From: Sabellastarte sp. h YS-2021
Taxonomy: Eukaryota > Annelida > Polychaeta > Sabellida > Sabellidae
Direction of reading: 5' to 3'
NCBI GenBank assembly: GCA_964017235.1
Contig: OZ024938.1
Location: forward strand, 57,341,816-57,405,815
DNA length: 64,000 nt
Part shown: one piece after another, positions 35,700 to 47,119 of the stretch
How the letters are laid out: every line of letters starts with the position of its first letter
Position numbering within the stretch: the first letter of the stretch is position 1
Made by a program: the position numbers and the translations under genes
The notes under the pieces: generated by a model
Database searches by the model: none
Seen by the model: the letters and a program-made list of their open reading frames with translations, nothing else
What the model was told of the DNA's origin: nothing

Positions 35700-36095
35700 A
35701 AAGACACTATTTTATTCACAGTCGCCCTTAACAATGGATAATTAGCCTTTCAAATTCGTCAACAATTGACGTTTTTATAATATATTTTGGAAATCATGTA
35801 GCCTATAAATATGCCATATACCTTATTACAAAGGTAATTTTCAGAGCTTCTGCTCATTCTATTGGGTTAAAATCCATGCAGAAATGACGAAATTTCGAGT
35901 GAAAAAATTATTTTTCTTTAATACAACTTACTGATGCCTCCATTTTATGACTACCTTATTTATTGCATTTTTTCTCTCTCTAAATATTGACTTAATTCAC
36001 TTAAAATTTATACAAAAAAGTAGATAATAAAAGTAAAAACTCCCTCATTGGCCATAAACAAAATATATATCACTCATGAAGATTAACTGTGTCTC
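35700..36095 (+). repeat. interspersed repeat, 'ggtggataat' family, copy 3
   Basis: 'cccttaacaatggataattagcc', 'aaggtaattttcagagcttctgctc', 'aaaatccatgcagaaatgacg' and 'atcactcatgaagatta'. The inverse of this order is found at 58490-58870. Confidence 0.55.
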
Positions 36096-36139
36096 TTTTG
36101 ACATCTGCTTTTCATATAGACCACATACAGGTCATATTT

Positions 36140-36350
36140 AATGCCATCTGGGGCTCGGTGTGTAGTGGGTAACAGCTCAACTCCTACCTCTGAGATCTGC
36201 AGTATAAACTCTGATTCTATGTGGGAATGTTGGTAGTTGCTTCTTGATGCCCAGCTTTTTACAGTGCAGAATCTGCTCTTAACATTTGTCATATTGATGT
36301 AACCTATACAGTGTCTTGAAAGTGACATTAAAATCTAAATAACATTTCCA
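36140..36350 (+). mobile_element. tRNA-derived SINE type 1, old copy
   Basis: 'ggctcggtgtgtagtgggtaac', 'ctcctacctctgagatctg', 'ttggtagttgcttcttg', 'tttacagtgcagaatc' and a tail 'gtgtcttgaaagtgacattaaaatctaaataac'. It is followed by a C14 run at about 36353-36366. Confidence 0.65.
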
Positions 36351-37059
36351 GCTCCCCCCCCCCCCCAAGACAATGAAAAATAACATGGGTTATATAATTT
36401 ATTATTATTAAAACATCATTATTATATTGTACATTTCATTGTAATACAAGGCATTATATAATACTGATAATGATATGATGAAGTGGGTTAACAACAGACC
36501 GACAAACAGAAATCAGCATGATATTCTCCCCCCCAGAATGAAACCCCTAAGTACCGAAAATTGCTGGGCTCGATCGGGTGAACAAGAGTATGCTAACCCG
36601 GGAGCCAAAAATTTAGACCTAAAGTTTTGCCTAATAAAATTATGACCAATAGGCCATGACCTAAGAATAATCACAACATGTCCTATATATACAAGGACAT
36701 TATGAAATTCAGCATATAGTATGTGAATTGAAAACCCTGTCACTCATATAGGGAAAAGACACAGTACAGAGTTACCCTGACCCAAAATCAACTAATGTAC
36801 AACCCCAAGTTTCCTGATAGACCCAATGGGGTTACGGGTGCACAAAATAAATTTGCAAGCCCGAAACCAATAAGCAATAAAGTTGACATCATTTTTTAAA
36901 CTTTGCCCAGATTAAAAGGTGACAGAGCAGCCATGTTAAGTGATAATAATTAATTTCAAAGCATTAATACATGGCTTAGTATGCACAATGTAATGATATT
37001 GTATATGGTTTAAGCATGAAAAATATAAAATATGCCAAAACAAGGCGCCAAATGCCAAA

Positions 37060-38050
37060 CTACAGGAAAAGCTGATGGTGGAAATTTCGAGACACTTGAG
37101 AAGAAGAGGAAGGAACAGATTTGATATATCTCCAAACCGACTGTGACGACCAGGTGCCATGCTTCATAATTTCCTGCAAAGTCACACCATTATGGAAAGG
37201 CCAAGTGGTAGCTGATCTCCTAAAAGCATGAAATGTTAAATGAGGGGATACATTAAGCATAGCAGAGATGGACTTCAGATGCTTCCTGGCAGCAGAATCA
37301 GCCAATGGAACCGTTTTGCGTCGGCTATGAACTAAAAATAATGGGGAATTTTTGGAAGCAGGGATGACCTGGTACATGGATTTTAAAGCTGCCATAGGAC
37401 AAAGGGGTGAGGAACCCAATAGTGGCAATGAAATGGTGGTAGTTTCTTTACGATCTTGAATGGTTTTAGACCATTTAACTATGACATCCCTGTTGCCCAA
37501 AAATGACGTCACCTCTAGTCAAATGCCTAGTTAAGTCAAACTGAGCAGCAGAATGTGGCAGAATATTAGAAAGTCTCATAAAAGAAAAGAAGCAGAAGAG
37601 ATACAATGCTTTAAAAGCTGGTGGAAACTGCTTTTGATCACACAATGCAACAATGTTTTGCAACATATCAATAGAAATAATTTTTGACATGGTAGGATTG
37701 AAAACTGCATTGATTTTAAGAGATTTAATATATAAAGGCAGGCGTTCATCCTTAAATGAGTCTGTATTTAGCCCATGAATGATAAACATGGCTCTAACTG
37801 CAGATAAATGGTTAGAAATGTTAGCCTGCGAGAGACCACTCTGATAACAGAACTCCATAAAGGAAAGCAAAACAATAGTGTTCACCTGCAAAATGTGAAT
37901 TTTCTGTAGTTCTAGGAATGCTAGGAACTGTGGAAAAATTCGATTGTATTGTAGCCATGTAGCTGGTCGAAAACCTGACTTGAGCCTTTCCAAGGCTGAA
38001 GCTGCCAACTGTACAGAATGTGGCAATACATCTGCAACACAAAGAACATG
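37060..38050 (-). pseudogene. tyrosine recombinase of DIRS-like element 1 (one frameshift)
   Basis: Integrates the circular DNA intermediate. An N-terminal core-binding part (37475-38026, 'FRPATWLQYNRIFPQFLAFL') is followed by box I 'FSFMRLSNILPHS' with the first catalytic Arg. After a frame break near 37500, the second piece (37060-37512) carries 'FHAFRRSATTW' (H-x-x-R), 'KHGTWSS' (third-box His) and 'VWRYI' (Tyr nucleophile). All catalytic residues R, H-R, H and Y are visible, so only the frameshift disables it. It follows the RT stop by about 25 bases and is in the same frame as the last RT piece. Confidence 0.8.
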
Positions 38051-40750
38051 CTATATATATTCATTTAAATTTGTGTGGTCCAGATGTACTGGCATCCATT
38101 CATGGGTCGGAATAAGAGAAGATAATGTATTAACTTGATAGTCTGTCCCCTGCCACCTAGATAGCAAGTCTGCTACTGCATTCTGAACTCCAGGGATATG
38201 AGTAACTGTTAATTGGATGTTGAATATTGCAGTAAGCAACCAAATATTTCTAGCACAAGTGGCTAGGATGGGGTCGCGAGCTTTACCAGACTTAAGAACT
38301 TCAACAACCGCCATGTTGTCACATTTAATATTAATAACTCGATTTTTCCAAATATCTCCCCAAATCTTTAATGCTACAACTATATTCAAAATCTCCAGAT
38401 GAACTATTGTATAATTTTTGAAAGCAAGAGGGATGTGCAACTTGTATACCTTATTGGCAACCCCCCCCCAAAGCCAGTAAGACATGCATCTAGATACACT
38501 ATATGATCTGGTTCTTTATAATCGAAAAAAGTAACACCATTGAACTGAAGCAAGAATGTGTTGAACCAATTAAGGTCCCTATGAAAGCCAGAACGTAAGT
38601 GGATGGTATCCTTATTTGTGTGTTCTCTCAGTAACTGGAGCATTCTGTTGAGGAAAAACCTTGCAGGTTTAACGCATTTGGTAATATAAAGCAAGGATCC
38701 CAATAAGTATTGCAACTGATTTTTAGTGACTTTATTTTTACAGGCAAATTTGTTACATATATCCTGAATTTCGGATAATTTTTCATCAGGTATCTTTAAC
38801 GTACGGTTGGCAGTATCGATTTCAATGCCCAAGCATATAGCAGTAGTTGTAGGGGAAACCAATTTGGATTGGCTAATTTCTAGGCCTAATTCTTGTAACA
38901 GAGCAATAAGGGTAGTGTAAGAGGTATGTATTTCATTTGGAAGCCTGTAAGATCAATATAATTGCAAAGATAAGGAAAATTAAATTTCTTACTCATAATA
39001 TACCGTACTGCATCCGTACATCTCTGAAAGAAGAAGGAACCATGATGAAATTCGAACGGCAGGGTACAATCGAGAAACAGTTGATCATGCTTAAGGCCTA
39101 AAAGATCTAAATCTCCAGGATCAATCCTAATATGTCTAAAAGCACGACTAATGTCGACTTTGTACAGAAGTGCTTCAGAACCTAACATTTTACCACAGTA
39201 TCGACGGAAGGATAGTTCAATTCAAAGAATGTATTCAAATATATATCTTTACTAACCCCATCATTAACTGATTTGCCTTGAGGGAAGCTTAAGTCAAATA
39301 TAACCCTTTTATTATCAGAGTTGGGCTTATCTCTAGTTAAGAAGGGAGAGATATGACATGGAAAGGGAAATTCTTGAAAAGGACCCAATATAGCCCCATA
39401 TTTCTTTTCAGTTTCAATGTAATTTTGTACATGATCTGGAAACTTTACAGCAGAAGAGTGGTTATCATAAGTACTCTGTAATATTTTTGACCTATCAAAA
39501 TCCAAAGGAAAGCCAAATTGCAAGAGATCTACAATTTGTTTATCCCAATATTGGTCAAGATAGAATTTCCAAGCCTGAATATTAAACTGACTAGCTACAG
39601 GGATCCTAGCCCCCATGAAATTAGGTTTCCCCGAATTTCTAACAATGGTATGTGCTTCAACAATATGGGGGAAGTCTGACCATATGATGTTATGCCCTGT
39701 GTAAACCATAAGGTTGTTCAAAGGTAAGAAACCAAAGTGCTTACCATTCTGGTGGACACAATTCACATAATCTGAAGATAAGAATTTAGCCTGATAAATA
39801 TGATCAGGAATATTCCGTTTACGTTTTACAGGGGAATTAGCGACATCATAAAGGTAAAGATAAGCCTCATCATCCTTTTCCTCCACGCATGCTAAATCAT
39901 GACTTGTGGAGGTGATGACACCTTGTGTGTCTTGGGCTTGTGTACAATCAATATGTGAGAAAGCCCTTTTGGAGTCAGTGTCAGTATCAAAGGGAACAGA
40001 AGTAGCACTATAAGGTAGCACCTGACCCAATTTGGCCCTAGGTCCGTTTTTATTGCTCGTGAAATGTGGAACATGGTGCTTTGGCTGATGTACAAGACCT
40101 GGTTGCTGTACTTCCCGAGGTACCTGACCCGATTTATTCCCAGTTTTGTTTTTATTGCCCCTGGAAGTAATAGAACTTGTACCAACAGGAGTACCATTAC
40201 AGCATGGATTTGTACCCAATTTTTTTCCAGTTTTGCTTTTATTGCCCAGCAAAGGTTTTTGGAAAAATGTACCATGCTGACCAGCCAAGTGCTGTGGTTG
40301 TACAATCAATAAGACTTCATATCTATTCTGCAATGGCAAAGAAAGCACTTGCACATAAGGCTGACCTTTAGAAACTGAATTGCATTTGTAAGGAAACCCC
40401 TTGCAGTTTGTGCTTGATTTGTAAAGAGTGCATTCAGGAACGCAATTGTCAGGAATGCAATGGACCTTAGCATGTGCAGTTTGTGTGACCGTGGCTGCAT
40501 CCAGCTTATTTGGTATATGCCTGTTAACAGTAGTTGAAGTATTTGCTGCAACATTTTTGGAAGAACTTTGTAAGACTTCAGCATATGAGCTATGGTTAAC
40601 AGAGGTGTTAAGAGATCTGTTAACCATGAACCATTTAAACCATGTGTCACGAGTCGCCAACAACTGAGTGTTGATCTGAGTGACATCAGTATTCTTATTT
40701 ACAAAGATTCTATCATCATGGGTGATCACCTGTTTGTGATCACCCAATGT
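38051..40750 (-). pseudogene. RT-RNase H of DIRS-like element 1 (frameshifted)
   Basis: Copies the element RNA and degrades the template strand. The readable pieces are 40747-39182 (N-terminal spacer and RT fingers, 'HISPFLTRDKPNSDNKRVIF'), 39188-38886 ('KVDISRAFRHIRIDPG', 'PFEFHHGSFFFQR'), 38862-38404 ('CLGIEIDTANRTL', RNase H 'VYLDACLTGFGG') and 38485-38051 ('VHLEILNIVVAL', 'KCDNMAVVEVL', 'NAVADLLSRW'). The frames are 1, 2, 0, 1, so three indels separate them. The YIDD box reads YID then shifts out of frame. All four RNase H acidic positions (D, E, D, D) are still seen. The first piece has three imperfect GNK-K-G repeats. Confidence 0.8.
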
Positions 40751-40762
40751 TAATCGTTTTTT
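40720..40762 (-). promoter_or_regulatory. predicted -1 frameshift site, element 1
   Basis: On the minus strand, gag codons TCA AAA AAC contain the heptamer A AAA AAC (40762-40756) in the correct phase, two codons before the gag stop. After a 10-base spacer comes a perfect 10-bp stem, GGGTGATCAC / GTGATCACCC (40745-40736 with 40729-40720), with a 6-base loop. RT lies in the -1 frame. This matches the slippery-site-plus-hairpin layout of programmed frameshifting. The spacer is slightly longer than usual. Confidence 0.7.
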
Positions 40763-41946
40763 GACTGACCTTTATGTTTATTTTTGCATTCAATTTCAGC
40801 ATGTGGAAATGTCTTCCCTGCTGAAGCGAAACAGGAAGCACAAATGTGCTTATAATGAACCCCCCTGGTCTCATGCGATTTCGTCTGGAGACATGTACCT
40901 TGATTAAAATACGTGCAAGGCATGGACTTTGTGATTTTTCCAAACTTCTTAGGAAAATTAGAATTTTGAGGGGAACTGGTCACTGAAGTAGGCACGTGTT
41001 TTTGTGCATTTGCCCTCCTAATCCGATCAATGGCCATAACATCCGAATATGATCTAATTTCGCCCTGTTCCATGCGACATAACAACACTGCATGGCTGGC
41101 TTTGGCAGAAATCCACGAGAAATCATTAGCGTCATCCATGAGGGAGATCATATAATCAAGCATATGCTGTTTAATTTCCGGATCCGACTCCTCCCTGATG
41201 GTACGGCCAAAACCAGCCACCCACTGAGTAACCGAAAGTTAGTCATATGAAACTCTTTCTTTGTTAAGACCGGATAAAATATATTCATGGGGCCATTTGA
41301 CCCTATTTTTGACCATGACCTCAACTTGGCCACCTCTTTGTGACTTTAATTTTTGAATCGTACCTGTTTTGGCCAATTCTGAAAGCTCTTGCAGTCTTTG
41401 TTCGACTTTAGACTGGATCATAGCATCTTCCTTAAGAGAATCAAATGTAGGAAGTTTGGAAGCCTGTGTTTCAGACTTTGCCTCTAACTTCGGATCCGAC
41501 TTTGCTGAAAGCAACTTCTTTGATTTTGAAACGCCTTTGGTGCCTTTAATTTTGGATTTATCCGATGTCTTTTTGCACTCCACGTTTTCTATTTTATCAA
41601 GTCTATTCCCAATTTTTTGCAATTGTTGCAGAATCTGTGAGTTTATCACCGACTGAACCTTGAACTGTGAACTAATATCCATATTATCCAAACCTAAAGT
41701 ATCCGAATCCTTCTTGTCAGTTTTCACTGAAGTCGATTGTATTTCATTATCCGAATCCTGAATCAGAGCATCATAATCCACCTCACTATCTGAACTGTCA
41801 TGAACAGAATCCGACATATTCACACTAGTGTCGAGAAAAGATGAGTTTTGATTCAATAATTCAGTTAAAAATTGCTCATCATCCGCCACCTGAATTTGCA
41901 CAGGAAATTGTATTGTATCTTTCTTATTAGACCTCAAGTTGTACAT
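40750..41946 (-). pseudogene. Gag of DIRS-like element 1 (one nonsense codon)
   Basis: Structural protein that packages the element RNA. It starts at ATG 41946 ('MYNLRSNKK') and reads about 398 codons to TAA at 40750-40752, broken only by an in-frame TAA at 41239-41241 where element 2 has an alanine codon (YDALSMSQWV versus YD*LSVTQWV). The N-terminal half is acidic and serine-rich with a short coiled-coil-like stretch ('ILQQLQKIGNRLDKIENV'). The C-terminal half has a Cys/His cluster ('CTYFNQGTC...H...C..C...H...C'), a likely RNA-binding zinc finger. It ends in SKND like element 2, on a slippery heptamer. Confidence 0.8.
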
Positions 41947-42299
41947 AACGAATCATACAAGGAAATACAATTTAAATAAGTATAAAATAGTTGCCACGAT
42001 TAAAATGTATAAAATGTTTCTTATAAAACAGTATCATTCGTCATTGGAAAAGAATGTAACAATATCGCAACGAGTATAAACTAACAATTGTAAATACATA
42101 TAAAATACAATACTAAAATAAAATAACATAAAAAGAAAACCATACAGTCGATGAATGACCACGTGTAGTATTGTACAGCATATAACTCGCCACTGTAGGA
42201 GCTATGTAGAAAAATGTGTGTCCTCATTGCTTTCCAATGACAGAATGGAGGATTAAGGCCTGTAAAACAGAGAGGTCCCACGCTGGTCAGTCTTGACCA

Positions 42300-42470
42300 A
42301 TAGCAATTATGTATGCAAATGAAGCATGATACTAAATACAAGGACAGGGGGAGCCGAAATGAGCCCAATGCCACCCGAATGGCATTTAACAATAACATAC
42401 TATTATCAGTCGAATTTGATCCTACCACTGTGGAGGTTAAAGACATGTAACAAATTTTCCCCTAAATTCA
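42300..42470 (-). repeat. 5' terminal region of DIRS-like element 1
   Basis: Minus-strand leader before gag. It shares 'TGTCCTTGTAT' and 'TATTGGTCA' blocks, in direct orientation, with the 3' region around 36655-36690. A 121-codon minus frame here (42081-42446) has no motif and is probably incidental. Confidence 0.35.
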
Positions 42471-42489
42471 TTTCCACTGAGGCCCCCAT

Positions 42490-42650
42490 GTATTTGGTCA
42501 AATGAAGTGCCCTAGTGGTTAGCAAGTTTGGCATCTTATCACAGACTGTCACCTCTGTATCTGTTTGACACAATCAAGCAAAAAAATTGAGGGCCAGTCC
42601 AAATATGACACTGGCTGTTAAACAGGCTGTAAAACCCTAACTTTATATTT
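42490..42650 (+). mobile_element. tRNA-derived SINE type 2, copy 2
   Basis: 'gtgccctagtggttagcaag', 'tttggcatcttatcacagactgtcacctctg', 'ccaaatatgacactggctgtt', 'taaaaccctaac'. Type 2 order, diverged. Confidence 0.55.
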
Positions 42651-42743
42651 CTTCCTTTATACCACTGTTCCACTGTTGCAAGTTTGCCTCCAGACCACCC
42701 TGCATTTGCAGTCCTGAGAGTAATTTTATAAGTTGTAAGACCT

Positions 42744-43115
42744 GGGGCCGGTTTCACAAAGCCTCCTTTAGATAAAGGTCACCTGTAATTCAAGGATTTT
42801 TCTTGAATTTCTCCCTCATTTAAAATATCTGTTTCACAAAGCCCCCCCCCCCCCTTCCTTAAAGGAGACCTTGCAAACTCCCTGAAGTTTCAAGGAAGCT
42901 GAGAAACTACCTTAAATTTATGGAAGTGTTCTTCAATGAATGTTTAATAACTTCAAGAACATTTGCTCCCTCCTTAGGTTTCAAGGAAGACCTTTTTCAA
43001 GGAGAGTTAAAGGAGGTTTTGTAAAGCTGAATTTTAAGGTGGCCTTCCCAAAGGAAAAAGATCTCCCTTAACTAAAGGAGGTCCTTCCCAAAGGAGGCTT
43101 CTTGAAACAGGCCCC
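42744..43115. mobile_element. MITE-like element with GGGGCCGGTTTCAC ends, copy 2
   Basis: Left end 'GGGGCCGGTTTCACAAAGCC' is complementary, with a few mismatches, to right end 'GGCTTCTTGAAACAGGCCCC'. The interior matches 5671-6030 in order ('attcaaggattt', 'cttaaaggagacctt', 'aaaggaggtccttcc'). It contains a C14 run near 42842. Confidence 0.75.
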
Positions 43116-43116
43116 T

Positions 43117-44320
43117 GTAACCTCATGAAAGCAAGGAGCAGAATGCTGGTGATGGTAGATGTAGACTGAAAATTTTCAACATGTTTAAAACCTTTTACGA
43201 GCCAGTGCTACTCTCCTGACTGATCTTTAAGGCAAAATGATGTGGTTAAAGATCTTACCTCAAGGGAAAACTATTTGCAATGAGTTCCCTGACTACTGAA
43301 CTTGGGTTGTTAGGCTTATTGCTAGGAGTCATCTTTATGAGTCACAGCTGTTGGGAGGAGGGTGTAAAAGATATAATTTGACTCCTTGCCCGAAAAAATT
43401 ACCTGCTTGGTCAGTTTAGTTTAAACAGGATTATTCATAGCAGACCCCTCCCCCTCATGTGTAAAGTTATCTTACAATAGCTCTTGAACATTGAAAAGTC
43501 GTATAAAGGGAAATAAGCTATAAACCAATTACCATCCTGGGCATGGCTATAGATTTGTTTATCAACATTTACAGATGCTAAGTGGCTTATATTACTATCA
43601 AAACAGGAAATTTTAGGTCCAAAGAAAAAAATATCACGGGCAGAAAGACAATGGGATGAAGAACGTGATATCATTTACAGCAAACCCTCAGCCATGACAG
43701 CATACACTAAAAGCCTTACAATATCGCCCATTGATCAGAGCCACTTCCGTTTTGATAATAAAGCGTAGCTTCAGATATCCACAATAGACTCACCCAAATG
43801 TTCAATGGATAACGCAGACAAAGGCCCAATCTTTATGGGGGGAAATGGTAATCATATCCTATTATTTAAAAAGGCTGGTCCATTTAGACGTCTATGCTAG
43901 ATGCTCTTCTTATAACAGGATGGAGTAAATAGGATTAGTTATAGATTTGCTACCACGTGACTGTATTGCCATTGTAAATTAAACGGAAGTGATGTATTGA
44001 TCGTGTAAAATGTGTGAAGGTATAGTTTTTATTTACAGCATGGCTTCCTGTACTATAGAAGAACCATTCAAGAGACCATAGCTTTGGTTTCCATTGATCC
44101 CCTTATGTGGCATTTCGGGATTGAAATATGGTATTGTGTATGTGTTTTGTCTACTGAGGGATGTTTTATTGTCCACTATTATATTATATAACAACTAAAA
44201 TAAAACTGAGTCTAAATCTGTGTTTTTGAGGGACATCAGGTAATAAAGAAATCCCCAGAGGAGACTTGCTAAGTCAGTAGAAGTCTGAATCTGAACAGAC
44301 AGCTCTTGATTTTGTTCTTA
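43117..44320. other. non-coding stretch
   Basis: No supported exon. If the candidate gene starting at 44322 is real, this is intron. Confidence 0.35.
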
Positions 44321-44321
44321 G

Positions 44322-44462
44322 AACAGATAATGCAATATCAACTGGAAAATTACTCCACTCACATACACGCTATAACAACAGTTATGATCAAAGAGCCTAT
44401 GACTCAACAGACCTTAAATTTCAATGCAGCATTGATCAAGCCATATGAATCAACTGTCAAAG
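44322..44462 (+). CDS. candidate secreted-peptide precursor gene, exon A
   Basis: Not recognised as a known family. Lies between the acceptor 'gattttgttcttag' and the donor G|GTGAGG. The open frame is two bases of a split codon, 46 codons ('QIMQYQLENYSTHIHAITTV', '...NAALIKPYESTVK'), then one base, so it exits in phase 1, exactly the entry phase of exon B. A second frame ('TRYNNSYDQRAYDSTDLKF') also looks protein-like but hits TGA before the donor. No signal peptide is present, so at least one upstream exon is missing. Confidence 0.4.
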
Positions 44463-44464
44463 GT

Positions 44465-45765
44465 GAGGTGTCGCTGTGTTTACTGGGTGTTTTCCATGTG
44501 ATTTGCAGGTCATGTAAACTTTAGCTATTATAGTGACCATTGCTGACGTCACAAACATGTCACCCATTATGACTTGTCGTTGTTGCTCAAGTTACTTGTC
44601 AGTTCAGCTTATGAGGCACACAGGCAGTTCCTCCAGAAAAGTGTGGGCCAGTTAAGTGCCATAAAATTGTGTCTAGTATAAGAAAATATACTTACTTAGC
44701 ATCCCGATCTACTATTACTGTAAATTATTAGCAGTAGTAACAATTCCTCAAGCATTATGTTTTTATTTAATGTTTTTTTTTTCGGGGTTGGAAGGTGGGG
44801 GGTAGAGGTAGCCGCACACTGGTGTAGTGGAGAACGCTCCCACATCCCACGTTTCAATTCCTATGCTCAGTGCCAGGGACTTTATTCACAAACAATACAT
44901 AACCATTCCTAACTTAGACTTTAAGTATTACTTATGAAACCATGTTCATGGACATTCCTAATGCTCTGGTGACCTTTGAACCATTTCAACAAGACGATGA
45001 CAACAACAAAAATAAGTATTGTTTACAAGACAAAAAACCCACAAAGTTATGTCTTTTATGTTTTCTTAAACTCAAAATTTCATAAACAAATATACCTTGT
45101 GAGCTAGGATAGGTTTATGTCCATACTTAAAATCTAAGAAAACCTTATCTTAGTATTGTTAATGAATACTGATTCCAAGAAAAACCTAAGTGAAAGACTT
45201 CCCCTTACTTAGATCTAAGGTCACTGTATCTAAGCTCATGAAAACGGTCCCCATCTGAAGTGGTTTAGTTGCTTGCTGAAGACCAATGGCTTTCATTGCA
45301 AAATCTTGACTGACTAGTATGCACTACTCCCCTCCATCCCAATACCCACCTATCCTAATATTCCCTTTTTATGTTTATCATGTCCATGTTACGCCTAAAC
45401 CAGAGTATTACTCAATGCTTTAGTATCAGCCACTGGGTAAATTTGACCGGAGGAGGAAATTTCAAATGTTTCCGTTATCATTAAATCAAACAAAATATGA
45501 ATATTAAAATCATCAGAATCAAAATGTCACAAGACACTATTCCTTTACATTATTGGAATCCTTTTTTTACCTGAGGATATCCTTTGAACTAAAAACATGT
45601 AAATTCCATTTCCTAGAGAAAGTGAATATTATTAAGCCCAGTTCGTACTTCTCCAGTGGGATGGTGTGTTGTCACTTTGCTCTTAACAAAGAGTATGTAA
45701 TAGGAATACTTGCAGAGTGACATATAGAAAAAGATATGTATCACAAATGAAGATCACAGAGGTCC
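44465..45765. other. putative intron, no element recognised
   Basis: Between candidate exons A and B. A G-rich stretch at 44785-44810. No repeat boundary found before the SINE at 45768. Confidence 0.3.
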
Positions 45766-45767
45766 TC

Positions 45768-45910
45768 GGTGGCCTAGTCGGTTAGTAAGTTTGACATCTA
45801 ACCACAGGCCGTCATCTCTATATGACAGCCAACAAATGGCAATGTTGTGGGTCTGTTCCAATATGGCCCTGGCTGTTTAATGGGACATAAAACCCCAACT
45901 CTGAACTTTC
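45768..45910 (+). mobile_element. tRNA-derived SINE type 2, copy 3
   Basis: 'gtcctcggtggcctagtcgg', 'ttagtaagtttgacatctaacc', 'ggccgtcatctctatatg', 'ggccctggctgtttaatggg', 'cataaaaccccaac'. The best-preserved type 2 head, with a tRNA-like A box. Confidence 0.7.
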
Positions 45911-46019
45911 AAATGAATATAGCCATATGTAGATGAGTGTGTAGCATAGGTATTTCTTGGACATCTCTATGAGTGATGTATTTTCAGGTACAAGAGTGTA
46001 AAGAGTGTGTGTTTAGGGG

Positions 46020-46240
46020 GTGGGGGTGGGGTGGTAGTATAATGAGTAATACACTCTCCTACCTGTGATGGTTTTGGTTCTAACCCCGGACCCTATGTGG
46101 GAAATTTGGTAGTTGCTCACCCATGCTGGCAGTTTACAATGTAGGATCTTGTCCAACTAGTGGTTTCCTCTGCCCTTAAAACTACCCGTCCTGATAAAAA
46201 GTATATCAAGTGTTGAAAGGAACATAAGACCAAATATAAG
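46020..46240 (+). mobile_element. tRNA-derived SINE type 1
   Basis: 'ggtggtagtataatgagtaat', 'ggttttggttctaaccccg', 'tttggtagttgctcacc', 'ggcagtttacaatgtagg', 'ggtttcctctgccctt', 'agtgttgaaaggaacataag'. Moderately diverged. Confidence 0.7.
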
Positions 46241-46249
46241 TCAAATTAT

Positions 46250-46405
46250 AAATCATCAGTATAACCTCCCTCATCTCTCTGATGTCACCCTGCTATGTCT
46301 CTGGTTTCTGACATTTTTCCTTACCTCTTTGTGGATTAAGAACCTCAGGGTCTGCCATACGATGGAGATGAAGCACTATAAAATTGCCCACTACTTGAAA
46401 AATGT
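46250..46405 (+). repeat. 3' UTR fragment of a CR1/L2-like LINE
   Basis: 'ttaagaacctcagggtctgc' then 'gatgaagcactataaaattg' parallels the 3' ends at 29330-29395 and at the minus-strand LINE near 12130. Confidence 0.4.
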
Positions 46406-46543
46406 AATACTCATGCCACACACTTGTATTATGATTCATGATTTATTATTTTTCATATATGATATTCTGGAAGTTTTCCCTCGGTCTTATATGCCACATG
46501 TAGGCTTATTATTCATGCCATTACATGTGATATATTTTTGCAG

Positions 46544-46622
46544 GATGTTGTCAGGGCTTCTTTGTCCTAAACACTGACAGACAAAGGCAAGTCTTAGACT
46601 ACCCACAAAAGGACGAAACCAG
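46544..46622 (+). CDS. candidate secreted-peptide precursor gene, exon B
   Basis: Acceptor 'tatatttttgcag', donor AG|GTGGGT. Only one of the three frames is open: two bases, 25 codons ('CCQGFFVLNTDRQRQVLDYP', 'QKDET'), two bases. Entry phase 1 joins exon A through a Gly codon (G|GA) and exit phase 2 joins exon C through a Ser codon (AG|T). The adjacent Cys pair suggests an extracellular, disulfide-bonded or processed product. The intron before it carries type 1 and 2 SINEs and a LINE tail. Confidence 0.45.
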
Positions 46623-46980
46623 GTGGGTGTAATTCAGTAAATATCTTATTATGGTATGTCTTACTTCTTACACGCTTTGGCACATAAATGTTCTGCGAGT
46701 TTGTATTGGACAGTGCTGGCAGCAATTTGTAACATTCCATGTTGCAAGAAAGATGACGTCCTTGGTTTTTATTTACCCTATACATTAAAATGCCTACTTG
46801 TATATTAAACTCTGTACTGTCCCATTGTTTCTCTTGTCCTTGTAGGTCAGCAAAGGCCTTTATTTTACATATTTTGCCTGAGTGTATTCTCAGTAGCATG
46901 TGATGGTTATACAGCTTTATTGCAGGCTCAACACTACCTTTTAAAATGTTGTTTTAAATGGACCAGTTATGCCTTTTCAG
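46623..46980. other. putative intron between candidate exons B and C
   Basis: Begins GTGGGTG and ends CTTTTCAG. It has a 101-codon minus-strand frame without motif. Confidence 0.35.
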
Positions 46981-47119
46981 TGACCTTACCCTTCAAAAGA
47001 GAGATGATGAAGAAGAATTTCCTGTATATTTTCAAAATATGAATGGTGTGTATGCAGATGACAGCAACATATCAGCGGATAAGCGCCACCTCTGTCGTAA
47101 ATACTTTGTATACAACCCG
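46981..47119 (+). CDS. candidate secreted-peptide precursor gene, exon C
   Basis: Acceptor 'gttatgccttttcag', donor CCG|GTGAGA. One base completes the codon from exon B, then 46 codons in the only open frame, exiting in phase 0. The reading has an acidic spacer flanked by dibasic sites: 'LQKR|DDEEEF...SNISAD|KR|HLCRKYFVYNP'. Acidic spacers between KR sites are usual in neuropeptide or hormone precursors. If the donor is not used, the frame runs on for about 27 codons with a second Cys ('RGRC') before a stop. Confidence 0.45.

Larger units (their letters stand above)
36520..42470 (-). mobile_element. DIRS-like tyrosine-recombinase retrotransposon, element 1 (decayed)
   Basis: Minus-strand element with ORF order Gag, RT-RNase H, tyrosine recombinase, the hallmark of the DIRS order (no integrase or LTR protease seen). 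Gag has one nonsense codon, RT-RH has three frame breaks (one in the catalytic YIDD box) and the recombinase has one. Both ends share 'TGTCCTTGTAT' followed within about 45 bases by 'TATTGGTCA' in the same orientation (36655-36690 and 42298-42345), suggesting direct terminal repeats as in Ngaro/PAT types, not inverted ones. The outer boundaries are estimates. Confidence 0.85.
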
